The notes: a model not told the origin generated them from the sequence alone. Shown: positions 1 to 9,559, counted from the first letter of the stretch. The stretch: DNA of 64,000 bases from Mesotoga infera (GCF_900157305.1 NZ_LS974202.1:496001-560000); one strand, 5' to 3'. Translations and numbers: made by a program.

Positions 1-25
1 GACAGTTGGTTATAGAGTATTTCAT
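1..25 (-). CDS. 5' end of a gene leaving the window at the left edge
   Basis: On the minus strand a GGAGGTG Shine-Dalgarno (31-37) sits 5 nt before an ATG at 23-25, and the frame stays open to the edge, encoding MKYSITNC. Only eight residues are visible, so the product cannot be named. The strong ribosome site is the reason for calling it. It lies downstream of the GH2 gene on the same strand and could be the next gene of that operon or a separate unit. Confidence 0.4.
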
Positions 26-206
26 CGATGCACCTCCAAAACATGAGTCGATTCAACAATTGTTCTCAGCTGTGTTCATTATACAACTTAAAACTTGAAA
101 AGTCAAATATGTACTTAAATATATTTAAGTCCACTTCAATTTATTCGAAGCATCGTTGAGTAATTTACATAGGTGCATTGAAATCCCCGTCTGTGAGTTT
201 CGAGCC

Positions 207-2663
207 TCAATACTGAAGAGTTTCGAGTTGCCTGAGAAGCAGATTTCCCTGCGGAGTGGAGGGATCTATATTCATGGTCGTGATGAACCTATGACCCTCC
301 AGCATATCTAGATAACCGTAAAATCCGGCCAGCCAGCCGTATGTAATTCCTATCAGTCTCCTCGAAAAGCCTTCGCTCTCGATCATTGGCCGACCGGCTA
401 TCAGCCCCGCGTGACACTTTCTGAAGTGACCACCCGGAGCAAAGGCGGAAAGATCTTTTGCGTTCCAGAATATCCCACTTATCCAGTCTCCCGAAAGGAG
501 ACCCTCTTTCTCCACGGTTCTGGCCGAATAAGGATTGATACCAATGTTCATTCCGGGTCTCTCTAGTACTAGGACGGTGTTGTCTTCCAATTCTAAAGGA
601 CCGATTTCCGAGGTCTTAATCAGTTTAAGCTTTGCTTCCCCCCGTTTGCAAAGCAGGAGCGGAACGATGGAGACGGCCCTCCCGACGCGAACGGTCAACG
701 CTCTCACACCCTCGTTCATGGAAGACGTATCTAGCGACAGGGTAACCGTCTCTCCCTCCAAACCGTCTATCCTGCGCTCGATAAAAAGGCCGTCGGACTC
801 CACGGATATCGTTTCGCCATAAAGTCTTTTCAAAAGCCTTACCAGAAGCCTGGCCTCCTGGCCCAGCCAGAGCGTGTCGTTCTCAAGATACGCCACGAAG
901 AAGTCGTTTTCGAGTAGCGCACCGAGCCTTTCTGGGGGAAATTTGAAGTCTCTATCGAAAGTTAAAAGTCCGTTGCACTCCCAGAAAATATCGCTCGACT
1001 CCGTTATCACGAATCCGCGTATCCTATCGTGAAGCCTTATTTTATCGATCTCCATCCTCAAGTTTTCTAGCTGATTCTCAACCGATATTTCGAAGAGCTC
1101 GTCGTACGAATACTCCCGAGCAATTTCACTGGCCAGAAATCTTTCGCCCGCCCCCCCGGGATGGGTCATGGCTACATTTTTAAAGATGTGGGAAAACCAG
1201 TGAGGCCAGTCTCCCTTCTCGAGCCATTTCTTCGGAGGCAGCGACCAGTTTCCGAACTCCGAAACCAAGAGCGGTTCTTCCACGAAGTTGTCTCTGTACT
1301 CTCGCAGATAGAAGGATGCCGGGTCGTTAGAGTAAGACTCTATCAGAAAATTCCAAAGCGTTCCACGGTCTATCGAACTCGCATAGAAGTGGTAGTCGTT
1401 CAGATCGCTCTTCAGGTGGTAGTTGCCCATGCAGGCCGAGTTGTCGGTGAAGACAATAGAAGGGTAATCGCGCTTCAATTCGTCGAAGCTTCTCGCAAGC
1501 CAGCCTGCCTGTTCCCGATCGGTTAGATCTATCCCCCACGACTCGTTCATAATCGAATAGACGCACAGAGAAGGATGGTGGAGGTCGCGCTCGAGCGCTC
1601 CCCGTATAGTTTCGAGGAGTTCCAACGAGCCGGCGGGAGAAAAATCGTCGAAATAGGGCGAATCCTGCCAGACTAGGAGCCCGATTTCGTCGGCGAGATC
1701 CATATAAAGCGGATCCGGTACTTTTACGTGATGTCTCAAAGTGTTAATGCCCATTTTCTTCAATTTACGGAAGCTCTCGCCCAGGTACTCCCTGGAAGGC
1801 ACTGTGTAAAGAGTTTCGGGATAGAAGTCCTGATCCAGTACACCCTTGATATAGAAATCCCTCCCGTTGAGAAGGAGACGGCCTGAAGCTGTTTGGAAGT
1901 CCTTGAACCCGGTTCTGACACTCAACCAATCGTGGATGCCCCTCGAGCTGATCTCCAGAACGAGATCGTAGAGGTTCGGCTCTCCGGGTGACCACGGAAG
2001 GACTCCGGAAACAGGTAAATCGATTTCATTCGAGACCGCCTTTTTCGAAGAGATGGTGTCTCCTTTTCTATCCAGAAGCGTAAGCACCGCTCCGTCGATA
2101 ATGAGATCGGTATTGAAACTCACGCGAACCCTTCCTTGAAGGTAGGAAGCCTCTATCTTCAAGTCGTGTATATAGACTTCAGGTCTCTCTTCGATCCATA
2201 CGCTCTGCCACAAACCGGAGATGTTTGTGTACCAGTTGGGCTCTCCGTTCTGTTTCCCGTGGGGAATTTTACTATTGTCCAGAATTCCTCCGCCGATTGG
2301 ATCGAAGACAAGAACCTGGAGCCTATTGTTGTCTAGAATCAATTGGGTTATCTCGAATTCGAATGGCAGGTATCCCCCGATGTGCTCACCGAGTTTCTCG
2401 CCATTGAGGAATACTTTACAGAGATAGTCAACCGCTCCAAAGTGAAGAAAATAGCGCCTGCTGTGCCGCTTCGCAAGCTCGAAGCTCCGTTCATAATAAA
2501 GGTAGAACTGCTCGCGTGTCACGACGGGGAAGTACCTTTCGACACAGGCGGGAACGTCGATCGTTCTTACCGGTTCGACCTTGGCCAGATCTTCCGGCTC
2601 GCAGCCGAAGATATCGAACCGCCATTTTCCGTCCAAGTTTATTCTTTTTCTTCCGCTTCGCAT
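207..2663 (-). CDS. Glycoside hydrolase family 2 (beta-galactosidase/beta-glucuronidase-like)
   Basis: Cytoplasmic retaining exo-glycosidase of GH2. The N-terminal jelly-roll domain (about 5-165) ends in the typical NISGLWQSVW stretch, followed by an immunoglobulin-like domain (about 165-260) and a TIM barrel starting near FYIKGVLDQDFYP (270-282). The acid/base is Glu374 in IMNESWG and the nucleophile is Glu469 in LVSEFG, both intact. No signal peptide is visible, so it probably acts on oligosaccharides brought in by the ABC transporter encoded upstream. It is the last visible gene of the minus-strand lacI operon, 77 nt after the GH1 gene. The exact sugar (beta-galactoside, -mannoside or -glucuronide) cannot be told from sequence alone. 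Confidence 0.9.
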   Translation of the reverse strand: MRSGRKRINLDGKWRFDIFGCEPEDLAKVEPVRTIDVPACVERYFPVVTREQFYLYYERSFELAKRHSRRYFLHFGAVDYLCKVFLNGEKLGEHIGGYLPFEFEITQLILDNNRLQVLVFDPIGGGILDNSKIPHGKQNGEPNWYTNISGLWQSVWIEERPEVYIHDLKIEASYLQGRVRVSFNTDLIIDGAVLTLLDRKGDTISSKKAVSNEIDLPVSGVLPWSPGEPNLYDLVLEISSRGIHDWLSVRTGFKDFQTASGRLLLNGRDFYIKGVLDQDFYPETLYTVPSREYLGESFRKLKKMGINTLRHHVKVPDPLYMDLADEIGLLVWQDSPYFDDFSPAGSLELLETIRGALERDLHHPSLCVYSIMNESWGIDLTDREQAGWLARSFDELKRDYPSIVFTDNSACMGNYHLKSDLNDYHFYASSIDRGTLWNFLIESYSNDPASFYLREYRDNFVEEPLLVSEFGNWSLPPKKWLEKGDWPHWFSHIFKNVAMTHPGGAGERFLASEIAREYSYDELFEISVENQLENLRMEIDKIRLHDRIRGFVITESSDIFWECNGLLTFDRDFKFPPERLGALLENDFFVAYLENDTLWLGQEARLLVRLLKRLYGETISVESDGLFIERRIDGLEGETVTLSLDTSSMNEGVRALTVRVGRAVSIVPLLLCKRGEAKLKLIKTSEIGPLELEDNTVLVLERPGMNIGINPYSARTVEKEGLLSGDWISGIFWNAKDLSAFAPGGHFRKCHAGLIAGRPMIESEGFSRRLIGITYGWLAGFYGYLDMLEGHRFITTMNIDPSTPQGNLLLRQLETLQY

Positions 2664-2740
2664 CTTGGCTTACCTGCTTTCATCTATTTGTGAAGAACTC
2701 TATCGATTTTACCTCATAGCGGGGAAAGATTCCCGTGCTT

Positions 2741-3952
2741 TCAAATTCCTTTCAGGTCTTCCTCCATAACTCTTGCAAGCTCGCCTTTTCTTCTCTCTAA
2801 CTCCCTGCCCGGATTCATTTTAAGCTGTATGAATCCCATGGGTTCAAGATAAGACTCCGCCGGAGCGGTACCGTACCGGTAGTCCCAGTTGATCAGATCC
2901 ATTGCCGGGAACCATGTATATCCCCCCAGATTCAGGCCTTCACCCAAGAGATCCTCAAAGAGCTTCCTGGATTCTCTCCACCAGCGTATCTGGTGATCGG
3001 GTTCGCCATTGATGCTGGTTTCGGTGAGAAAGATCGGGCCACCGTATCTTCTGTGATAGCTCAAAACCAACTCTCTCAGATACTCTACGCCCCCGTAGTG
3101 CGGCTGTGTCTTGAGATCCTTTCCCGATCGGAAAACTCTGTAAACGCTGAGCTGAGGATAGTAGTTCACTCCAAAGCCATTTACCTCAATTTTTCTGGTT
3201 AAGAACCAGTCAAGGTCGGAGTAGGACATCCCGTTTCTCCTGAGATAGCCGATGAGCGGATGATTGTTGTTGACCAGCCCCTGTACCAGATCGTAGGTGA
3301 CATACCTCAATTCGTTCATAAACGCCACCGTTTCGGCCAGATCGGGATCGTTGCTGAAAAAGATGCCCGACGCCTCGACGTGCAGCGCAAAGGCATCCGG
3401 CAGTTCGCGTTTGATCGACGAGACCGTTTCTACGATTCCCCTGGCCGTGGCATTGAGCAGCTTTACAAAGCCATCGTCTCCCTTCAGATATGGGGGCCAT
3501 ACGGAGAGCTTTCCGCAGAATTCCTGCGTTATGAAGGGTTCGTTCATGGGAGTGTAGTATTTGAGGAAATCTCTGTACCTGTTCATAACGGTCAATTCGT
3601 ATTCGGCCATCAACAGAGGAAAGTCGTTGTTTAGGAAGCCGTTGTCAATCCAGCCGGGCGTACCGTAGTGAATGAAATCGACGATCGGTATCAGACCGAT
3701 CTCTCTCATGAAATCGAAGACCCTGTCGGTCCAGGAAAAATCGTACCTGCCTCTTTCGGGGTTAACCGTGTACCAGGGAATTCCGTACCTGACGTATTTG
3801 AAGCCCGTGTCGGAGATGCTTCTCAGATCTTCCTTCCAGTGAAAGTAGTGCTGAGTCAGTTCGTATTCGTCCAGTGGTCTCGCCGAGACTCTATCGGTCG
3901 CACTGACGAACGTATCTTCTATGCCCGTTATCCACATGAAATCTCTTCTCAC
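2741..3952 (-). CDS. Glycoside hydrolase family 1-like beta-glycosidase
   Basis: A 403-residue TIM-barrel glycosidase of clan GH-A, closest by motif to GH1. The acid/base motif TPMNEPF carries Glu138 and the nucleophile motif IFLTETSING carries Glu311 (GH1 consensus TxNEP and ITENG). It is a little shorter than usual GH1 enzymes (about 440-480 residues) and has no signal peptide, so it is expected in the cytoplasm. The GTG start is chosen because GGCGGTG stands 5 nt before it; an internal ATG five codons on is possible. It lies between the GH5-like and GH2 genes, suggesting stepwise breakdown of one imported beta-linked glycan. Specificity is not assigned. Confidence 0.85.
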   Translation of the reverse strand: MRRDFMWITGIEDTFVSATDRVSARPLDEYELTQHYFHWKEDLRSISDTGFKYVRYGIPWYTVNPERGRYDFSWTDRVFDFMREIGLIPIVDFIHYGTPGWIDNGFLNNDFPLLMAEYELTVMNRYRDFLKYYTPMNEPFITQEFCGKLSVWPPYLKGDDGFVKLLNATARGIVETVSSIKRELPDAFALHVEASGIFFSNDPDLAETVAFMNELRYVTYDLVQGLVNNNHPLIGYLRRNGMSYSDLDWFLTRKIEVNGFGVNYYPQLSVYRVFRSGKDLKTQPHYGGVEYLRELVLSYHRRYGGPIFLTETSINGEPDHQIRWWRESRKLFEDLLGEGLNLGGYTWFPAMDLINWDYRYGTAPAESYLEPMGFIQLKMNPGRELERRKGELARVMEEDLKGI

Positions 3953-3996
3953 TCAATCACCGCCTGTGTTCCTTTTGTTTCTTGAAGATAGGTCCT

Positions 3997-5430
3997 TCAT
4001 TCAACTTTATAGATCTTGTAAGCGAAACTGCCGTGGTCTATATCCAGCCCTATATTTGTCCGGAGCGGAAATTCGAAATCTAAGAACTCCGCCGGTTGCG
4101 AGTCGTACCCTTCGGAGATGTGCCAGATCTCCATTCTGTATTTGCCCTGTTCGAGTCCCTTAAGCTCCAGCGTCACCACGCCGATCTTCGAACTCGACAT
4201 GGCCCAGCCGATCAGTTCTCTCAAATTTTCGTAGTCGTTTCCGCTGCAAGTGTGAAAGGTTTTTCCCCCGGAAAGTAGAGAGATCTCCATATCCAGGTTA
4301 ACTCCCTTGAAATTCAGCCAGTCTATACCTCCCGAAGCGATGAACCTCGAGATGGAAGAGAGTACCCCGAGAAGACGATCGGGCATCATGTGCGGAGAAG
4401 TGTAGGGCCAGCGCAGACCCGTGCCGGTTCCTCCGCTGGCCAGATGCGACCAGGAAAAGGCCCTGTAGCACTCCGCATCGAAGCCTGTCGGCTGGGGCCA
4501 GCGGTCGATCGGTCCGCTTTCGCTGTCCATGAAGGGAAGAGAGTCGCCGAAGAGATAGTTGTGATAGTTTATATTGGCCGAAACGTCTCTTGCAATCGCC
4601 AGAGGATCCGATGGATTCTTCACTGTATCGAAGTAGAAGTGGGTAGTGAAAAAATCGATGTAATCGAATCTGTAAAGCTTTCCCGCCAGCGTACCCGTCA
4701 GTCCGGGCCTAGCCGTGGAAACCGTCAGGAGGTGGGTGTCGCCGTACAGTTCCATCTCCAGCTCACGGATAAAGGCCGACATCTCTCCCAGCCACTCCCG
4801 TGCTTCGTTCCCGATCGTATAATCGGCCTTGTAGAATACATGACCGTACCAGAGTTCTATCTCGTTGTTTAATTCCCAGGCCAGTACCCTTTCGCTGGAA
4901 CCGTACCTCTCAACAATGAACCTGAAACGCTCCTTCTGCCATGGCTTGACCTGCGGATCGGTCAAAAATTGGCTCAAGGTCTTTATCGGTCCCCCGTTCG
5001 CCTCGTTGTAGGGGTTGACGTCCCAGTTTTCGTACATCCAGAAGGGATCCCAGGGAGTTACGATTAAATAGATGTCGTACTTTTCGGCCAGTCTGAAGAT
5101 CTCGTCCCAGATCTTTATTACGGAATCGTTGTACACTCCGAGCGGTTTTTCCAGGAGAGAGACTCCCGACCTGTCCTGGGCGTATTCGAGCATTATTCTG
5201 AGCGTGTTGACACCGTAGGAGGAAAGTTTCTCGAAGTACTCTTCGGCGGCCGAAATGTTCCCGTAGCTCAACGATATAAGCGAAGGCCACGTAATCGCGT
5301 CGTTGAATCCGACGGGGACCAAGACCTTTCCGTCGTGCTGGAAGTACTTCCCCCCTGGCGAAACTTTCACAAAAGATGCCATACACACCACCGCAATCAT
5401 TAGCGTAAGAAACAATGAAGTCTTTTTCAC
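3997..5430 (-). CDS. Exported GH5-like glycoside hydrolase (clan GH-A)
   Basis: A 477-residue protein with an N-terminal signal segment (MKKTSLFLTLMIAVVCMASF) and a TIM-barrel cellulase/mannanase fold. The acid/base is Glu190 in AWELNNEIE and the likely nucleophile is Glu304 in FMDSESGPIDRW; TLRIMLEYAQD and IVTPWDPFW are further clan GH-A-like strands. The C-terminal 100 residues look like a beta-sandwich. It probably cuts a mannan or glucan outside the cytoplasmic membrane and feeds the ABC importer encoded just upstream (12 nt gap). The GTG start follows GGGGTGAT. GH5 is the best guess; a related clan GH-A family is possible. Confidence 0.78.
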   Translation of the reverse strand: MKKTSLFLTLMIAVVCMASFVKVSPGGKYFQHDGKVLVPVGFNDAITWPSLISLSYGNISAAEEYFEKLSSYGVNTLRIMLEYAQDRSGVSLLEKPLGVYNDSVIKIWDEIFRLAEKYDIYLIVTPWDPFWMYENWDVNPYNEANGGPIKTLSQFLTDPQVKPWQKERFRFIVERYGSSERVLAWELNNEIELWYGHVFYKADYTIGNEAREWLGEMSAFIRELEMELYGDTHLLTVSTARPGLTGTLAGKLYRFDYIDFFTTHFYFDTVKNPSDPLAIARDVSANINYHNYLFGDSLPFMDSESGPIDRWPQPTGFDAECYRAFSWSHLASGGTGTGLRWPYTSPHMMPDRLLGVLSSISRFIASGGIDWLNFKGVNLDMEISLLSGGKTFHTCSGNDYENLRELIGWAMSSSKIGVVTLELKGLEQGKYRMEIWHISEGYDSQPAEFLDFEFPLRTNIGLDIDHGSFAYKIYKVE

Positions 5431-5442
5431 AGTATCACCCCT

Positions 5443-6273
5443 TTACTCCTTCACGGCGCCGCTTATGTCGATGCCCTTGATATAGTACCTTTGCACAAGC
5501 AGAAAGATGAGGATCGAAGGCACCGCGATGAAGAGGGCTCCCGCCATGAGCGGACCGTACTGGGTCACGTATTTTCCCTGAAGGGTCGACATTCCGACCG
5601 GCATCGTTCTCTTGTTCGGGGAGTAGAGAACCACCAGCGCCCAGAGATAATCGTTCCAGTTGGACATGAAGTTCATTACCCAGAGAATGATGATCGACTC
5701 TTTGGCCAGTGGAGCGATAACATAGAAGATTCTCTGGCGGATGTTGGCCCCATCTATTATGGCCGCCTCCTCGATCTCTTTGGGAACACTGATGAAGAAC
5801 TGCCTCAACAGGAATATTCCAAAGGTCGAGGCCAGTCCCGGAACGATTATCGCAACCAGATTGTCCGTCCAGCCCAGAGTATCTATGGTTGTGTAGTTGG
5901 GAAGAAAGAGTATCATGCCGGGCACGGCCATGGAGGCCAGTATAATCTTGAAGTAAGCATCTCTGAACCTGAATTGCATTCTCGCCAGCGCAAAGGCCGC
6001 CATCACGCCCACAACGACCGAAAGGCTGGCATAACTGACTGCCGCGAAAAGGCTGTTGATAAACCACTGAAACACGGGTGTATCCTGAGGATGTGCCAGC
6101 ACTTCTTTGAAGTTGGCGAAGGTGAGGTTCACCGGCAGGAACTTGGGCGGCCATTCAAGAATCTGCGCCTCCGTGCGGAAGGCCGTCAAAAAAGTCCAGT
6201 AAAGCGGAAAGATGAAGACCAGTGCTATCAGCAGAGCTATTATATTCACCGTTATGCCTCTTCTTTTCATCAT
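5443..6273 (-). CDS. Carbohydrate ABC transporter permease (MalG type)
   Basis: Inner-membrane permease with about six membrane segments. The cytoplasmic EAA loop that docks the ATPase is seen as EEAAIIDGANIRQRIFYVIAPL (split here: EEAAIIDGA at 168-176, then NIRQRIF). It pairs with the MalF-type permease directly upstream, whose stop codon its start overlaps by 4 nt (ATGA), and with the binding protein before that. No ATPase gene is in the operon, so a shared MalK/MsmK-like ATPase elsewhere must energise it, as is common for family-1 sugar importers. SD GGAGGAGAG precedes the ATG. Confidence 0.93.
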   Translation of the reverse strand: MMKRRGITVNIIALLIALVFIFPLYWTFLTAFRTEAQILEWPPKFLPVNLTFANFKEVLAHPQDTPVFQWFINSLFAAVSYASLSVVVGVMAAFALARMQFRFRDAYFKIILASMAVPGMILFLPNYTTIDTLGWTDNLVAIIVPGLASTFGIFLLRQFFISVPKEIEEAAIIDGANIRQRIFYVIAPLAKESIIILWVMNFMSNWNDYLWALVVLYSPNKRTMPVGMSTLQGKYVTQYGPLMAGALFIAVPSILIFLLVQRYYIKGIDISGAVKE

Positions 6274-7166
6274 CTCTCCTCCTTACTCTTTCGAGTGAAG
6301 AGAAAGTACTGGATGAACGTGATCGAAACGATTATCACACCGGTTATAAGCGACATGGCCGTGGCATAGCCCATTCTCGGTCTGGATGGGTTGAAGGCTT
6401 CACCGTAGATATGAAGCATTATCGGGATGGTCGCCCTTCCCGGTCCTCCCCCGGTCATGAGTTGCGGCTGTGCGAAGAGGCCGAACCCGGCCAGAACCTG
6501 TGTTATGACCACGAACATCATGACCTGTTTTAAACCCGGCAGCGTCACGTGCAAAAACCTTTTGAATGCGTTGGCACCATCTACTTTGGCCGAGTCGTAA
6601 AGCGATTCCGGTATCTTCGACAGTCCACCAAGAAGGATAACCGTGTTCCAGCCTACAGTCCACCAGACGGTTGCGATGATTATCGCTCCCCAGACCCAGG
6701 GAAGATCGGTCAACCATGGTATCTTTTCGATTCCGAATAAGCCCAGCAGATAATTCAAAAGACCGGAATGAACGTTCAGTATCCACCTCCACATTACGGC
6801 CACAACCGTCACCGAGAGGGCCGTAGGCAAGAAGAAGGCCGTGAGGTGGAAACTCTTCATCTTCAGTTTTCTGTTGTTGAGAATCAGGGCTAGCGCCAGA
6901 GAAACGGACACGAGCACCGGTACCGAGTACAATACGAACTGCACGGTAACCCAGATGGCACTCCAGAAGTACTGCGAACGGTAACCGGCGAACTCGAAGA
7001 GTCTGGCGTAGTTGTCCAGACCGACGTATCTGATCATGCCCTGAAAGAGCCCCCATTCGGTAAAACTCATATACAGGCTCTTGAAAAGCGGAAATATGAA
7101 AAAGATCCCGAAAAAAACCGCGTGCGGCAGCAGGAGCAAATAAGGAACCGCCTTTTTGGTGTTCAA
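6270..7166 (-). CDS. Carbohydrate ABC transporter permease (MalF type)
   Basis: Six-segment membrane permease of the MalF/UgpA group; the EAA loop reads YDSAKVDGANAFKRFLHVTLP. It forms the channel with the MalG-type partner that follows with a 4-nt overlap. The TTG start at 7164-7166 is chosen because GAGGTGGT (7171-7178) lies 4 nt before it; a GTG at 7175 would sit inside that ribosome site. A strong hairpin lies between this gene and the binding-protein gene, which should lower its expression relative to that gene. Confidence 0.93.
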   Translation of the reverse strand: MNTKKAVPYLLLLPHAVFFGIFFIFPLFKSLYMSFTEWGLFQGMIRYVGLDNYARLFEFAGYRSQYFWSAIWVTVQFVLYSVPVLVSVSLALALILNNRKLKMKSFHLTAFFLPTALSVTVVAVMWRWILNVHSGLLNYLLGLFGIEKIPWLTDLPWVWGAIIIATVWWTVGWNTVILLGGLSKIPESLYDSAKVDGANAFKRFLHVTLPGLKQVMMFVVITQVLAGFGLFAQPQLMTGGGPGRATIPIMLHIYGEAFNPSRPRMGYATAMSLITGVIIVSITFIQYFLFTRKSKEER

Positions 7167-7186
7167 AGCGACCACCTCTAGAGAGA

Positions 7187-7214
7187 ACGCCTCTCCCGCT
7201 TACGGGAGAGGCGT
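7187..7214 (-). other. Intercistronic hairpin between binding protein and permease genes
   Basis: A perfect 12-bp stem, ACGCCTCTCCCG / CGGGAGAGGCGT, with a 4-nt loop (7199-7202), directly after the stop of the binding-protein gene. No T-run follows on the minus strand, so it is not a classic terminator. By analogy with malE-malF spacers it probably protects the upstream mRNA from 3' decay and gives excess binding protein over permease (inference). Confidence 0.75.
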
Positions 7215-7222
7215 CGGGATAA

Positions 7223-8470
7223 TCAATCCTGCAGAATCTCGTTGCTGATCTTTTCGGCGTCTTTCAAAGCCTGCTCGACGGTCTTCTGACCCAGGATGGC
7301 CAGGTTCAGCGCCTCCCATATCGGGCCTGTCGCATCTCCGTACTTGGGAAAGAATGGCGGGAAGACGACGTTCGCGGCACCCTTTGCAATGGAACTGTGA
7401 TATGGAAGCGCCTTGAATTGCTCGCTGTTCTGAACAGATATGTTGACCGGTATCTGTCCGGCAAGAGCCCATTCATAACTGTGGTTGCTTATCCAGCTGA
7501 TGAACTTGGCGGCCGCCTCAGTTTTCTCCAGATCTTGCTTTCTCTGTTTGTAAATCACCAGCGTATGGGAGCCGGCCCAGTTTGCCGGTCTTTCCGAACC
7601 GAACTGTGGCACCGGACCTGCGCCGAATTCTAGCCCCTCCACTTCCATATAGCTTGTGAGCATCCAGATTCCATTGAATTCCATTGCGCAGGTTCCTCTC
7701 TTGAAGGCGTCGATATCGGCATCGACCTGCACCTTTTCCGGAGAGACTTTGTACTTGAAAACGAGATCTACCAGGAACTGCATGGCGTCCATACCGGCTG
7801 AACTGGCAAAAGTGGCTTTCGTGAGATCTTCATTGAAGAGCTCTCCGCCGTTAGAGAAGAAGGCCGAGAACCAAATGAAGTAGTTCGGCCAACCGACTGG
7901 AATCATCGTGCCCCACTGGTCTATCGCGCCGTCGCCGTTGGTATCTTTGGTAAGCGCTTTCGCCGCCTCGATGAAAGCCTCGCGCGTCATAGGCGGATTC
8001 TCCGGATCCAGTCCGGCCTCTCTGAAGAGTTTCTTGTTCCAGTAGAAAACCAGGGGATGAACGTCCAGAGAGATCCCGTAGATACTTCCTTCCACATGGG
8101 TCGCCTCCCAGACCGAGGAGACGATATCTCCCTCCTTGATACCCATGATACCCAGATAATCGTCCAAAGGCAGGAGCATTCCCTGACTCACGAAACTCCT
8201 CAGGTTGTCGATGGCGGCCACACCGACATCGGGTCCCTTTCCACTCGCTAGAGCTATTGGAACCTTCGTGTTGTAATCGGCCCAGAGCATGGTACTCATG
8301 TTAACCTGTATCTCGTCTTTGTGTTCCTGGTTGAACCGGTTAACCAGTTCCTGCATGAACCTCCCGTCCGGTCCGGTGAAGCCGGTCCAGAATTCAATAG
8401 TAATTACTCCAAAAGCCGACACCGAGAGCAGCAGCAAACCGATCAAAGAAACTAGAAAAAACCTTTTCAT
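7223..8470 (-). CDS. Extracellular sugar-binding protein of ABC transporter (family 1)
   Basis: A 415-residue solute-binding protein with signal peptide (MKRFFLVSLIGLLLLSVSAFG) and the family-1 core: EFWTGFTGPDGRFMQELVNRFN at the N-terminus (shown in part), GKGPDVGVAAIDN, a YWNKKLFREAGLDPENPP hinge segment and the calcium-loop-like DTNGDGAIDQWG. It captures the oligosaccharide outside the membrane and hands it to the two permeases that follow. First structural gene after lacI (27-nt gap). SD GGAGGG precedes the ATG. The ligand is probably a product of the GH5-like enzyme of the same operon. Confidence 0.95.
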   Translation of the reverse strand: MKRFFLVSLIGLLLLSVSAFGVITIEFWTGFTGPDGRFMQELVNRFNQEHKDEIQVNMSTMLWADYNTKVPIALASGKGPDVGVAAIDNLRSFVSQGMLLPLDDYLGIMGIKEGDIVSSVWEATHVEGSIYGISLDVHPLVFYWNKKLFREAGLDPENPPMTREAFIEAAKALTKDTNGDGAIDQWGTMIPVGWPNYFIWFSAFFSNGGELFNEDLTKATFASSAGMDAMQFLVDLVFKYKVSPEKVQVDADIDAFKRGTCAMEFNGIWMLTSYMEVEGLEFGAGPVPQFGSERPANWAGSHTLVIYKQRKQDLEKTEAAAKFISWISNHSYEWALAGQIPVNISVQNSEQFKALPYHSSIAKGAANVVFPPFFPKYGDATGPIWEALNLAILGQKTVEQALKDAEKISNEILQD

Positions 8471-8497
8471 GGTAAACCCTCCCTTATTCTATTACTC

Positions 8498-9484
8498 CTA
8501 CCCAGAGTCCCTGACTCTGAGAACGGGTTTCTGTATATACTTTTTCTTTTTTAACTCCTCACCCTGAACCATTCTCACAAGCAGTTCGACGCTGGTTCTG
8601 CCCATCCACTCTTTGTCAAGAGCAACGCTAGTCAGAGCGGGATGGACATACACCGAATAGGGAATGTCGTCGTAACCAACTACGGCCACGTCTTCGGGAA
8701 CCCTCAATTTCCTTCCTTTCAGGCAGGTTATAACTTCGAGCGCGTACATATCGTTGTAGGCGAAGATGGCATCGGGCAGTCCCTGTGTCTTGATATACTC
8801 TTTCAGGGAATTTCCTGCCTGTTCGGGTGAGGATTTCAACTCCCGGGACTGGTTGTAAAGTTCTGCGGAAAACTCTATTAGAGCCTTTCGGTAACCCTCG
8901 CTTCTTCCGCGCGTCGGATAAATGTTCATCGCCGGCTGTATGGTGACAATGTTGCGCCTACCCCCGTCGAGGAGATGTTTCGTGGCCAAATAACCTCCAA
9001 GAACCTCGTCGTTGTACACCTCTACGAAATCTCCCTCTTCGAAATGCCTTCCAACTACCACGAACGGCACTCTGAGAGCCTCCATTTCATACGGCTTGGT
9101 GTCATCTACCGGGGCTATCAGGATACCATCGACACCCTTGCTCTGAAGAAAGTCGACTGCGAAGACCTGTTCTTCGTAATCGGCGGAAGTGTTCACCAGA
9201 AGGAGGTGAAAACCGTATTTCCTGGCCTGGCGTTCCATTCCCTTCACCACTTCGGCGTAGAAGGGATTCGCGTTGTCGTCTATCACAACTCCGAGCAGTC
9301 CCAGCACCTTCCCCTTCAGAGCCTTCGCCACCATGTTTGGAAAGTACCCCAGCTCCACGGCCTTTTCTTTCACTTTCTTTCTCGTTTTTGGATCGACATC
9401 TCCCTTGTCGTTTAGCGCCCTGGAAACGGTGGATACCGATAAACCAAGAGATACAGCCACATCCTTTATAGTGACGCGTGTCAT
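8498..9484 (-). CDS. LacI-family transcriptional repressor of the glycan operon
   Basis: A 328-residue LacI/GalR regulator. The DNA-binding HTH (TIKDVAVSLGLSVSTVSRAL) is followed by the hinge helix NMVAKALKG and a periplasmic-binding-like effector domain (VLGLLGVVIDDNANPFYAEV onward). The frame is open 17 codons upstream, but the start at the ATG of MTRVTIKDVA fits the family and follows GGGGGTG. A perfect palindromic operator lies 48 bp upstream next to a promoter, so it very likely represses itself and the six transporter and glycosidase genes behind it. The inducer is probably a sugar released from the transported glycan. Confidence 0.93.
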   Translation of the reverse strand: MTRVTIKDVAVSLGLSVSTVSRALNDKGDVDPKTRKKVKEKAVELGYFPNMVAKALKGKVLGLLGVVIDDNANPFYAEVVKGMERQARKYGFHLLLVNTSADYEEQVFAVDFLQSKGVDGILIAPVDDTKPYEMEALRVPFVVVGRHFEEGDFVEVYNDEVLGGYLATKHLLDGGRRNIVTIQPAMNIYPTRGRSEGYRKALIEFSAELYNQSRELKSSPEQAGNSLKEYIKTQGLPDAIFAYNDMYALEVITCLKGRKLRVPEDVAVVGYDDIPYSVYVHPALTSVALDKEWMGRTSVELLVRMVQGEELKKKKYIQKPVLRVRDSG

Positions 9485-9531
9485 TGCCACACAACACCCC
9501 CGTGAAAATAGAATTGGACGAAAATCACTCC

Positions 9532-9555
9532 GCAAACGTTTCCGGAAACGTTTGC
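9532..9555. promoter_or_regulatory. LacI-type operator, perfect 24-bp palindrome
   Basis: GCAAACGTTTCC followed by its exact reverse complement GGAAACGTTTGC. Each half itself contains the palindrome AAACGTTT, so there are two LacI-type sites one helical turn (12 bp) apart. It sits over the expected transcription start of the promoter at 9560-9589 and upstream of the lacI-type gene, as expected for autorepression. Confidence 0.8.
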
Positions 9556-9559
9556 AGTT

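Noticed and set aside
25-206. Terminator after the GH2 gene
   Set aside because: AT-rich with small inverted repeats (TTAAATATATTTAA near 114-127) but no GC stem with T-run; the operon may continue into the gene at the left edge.
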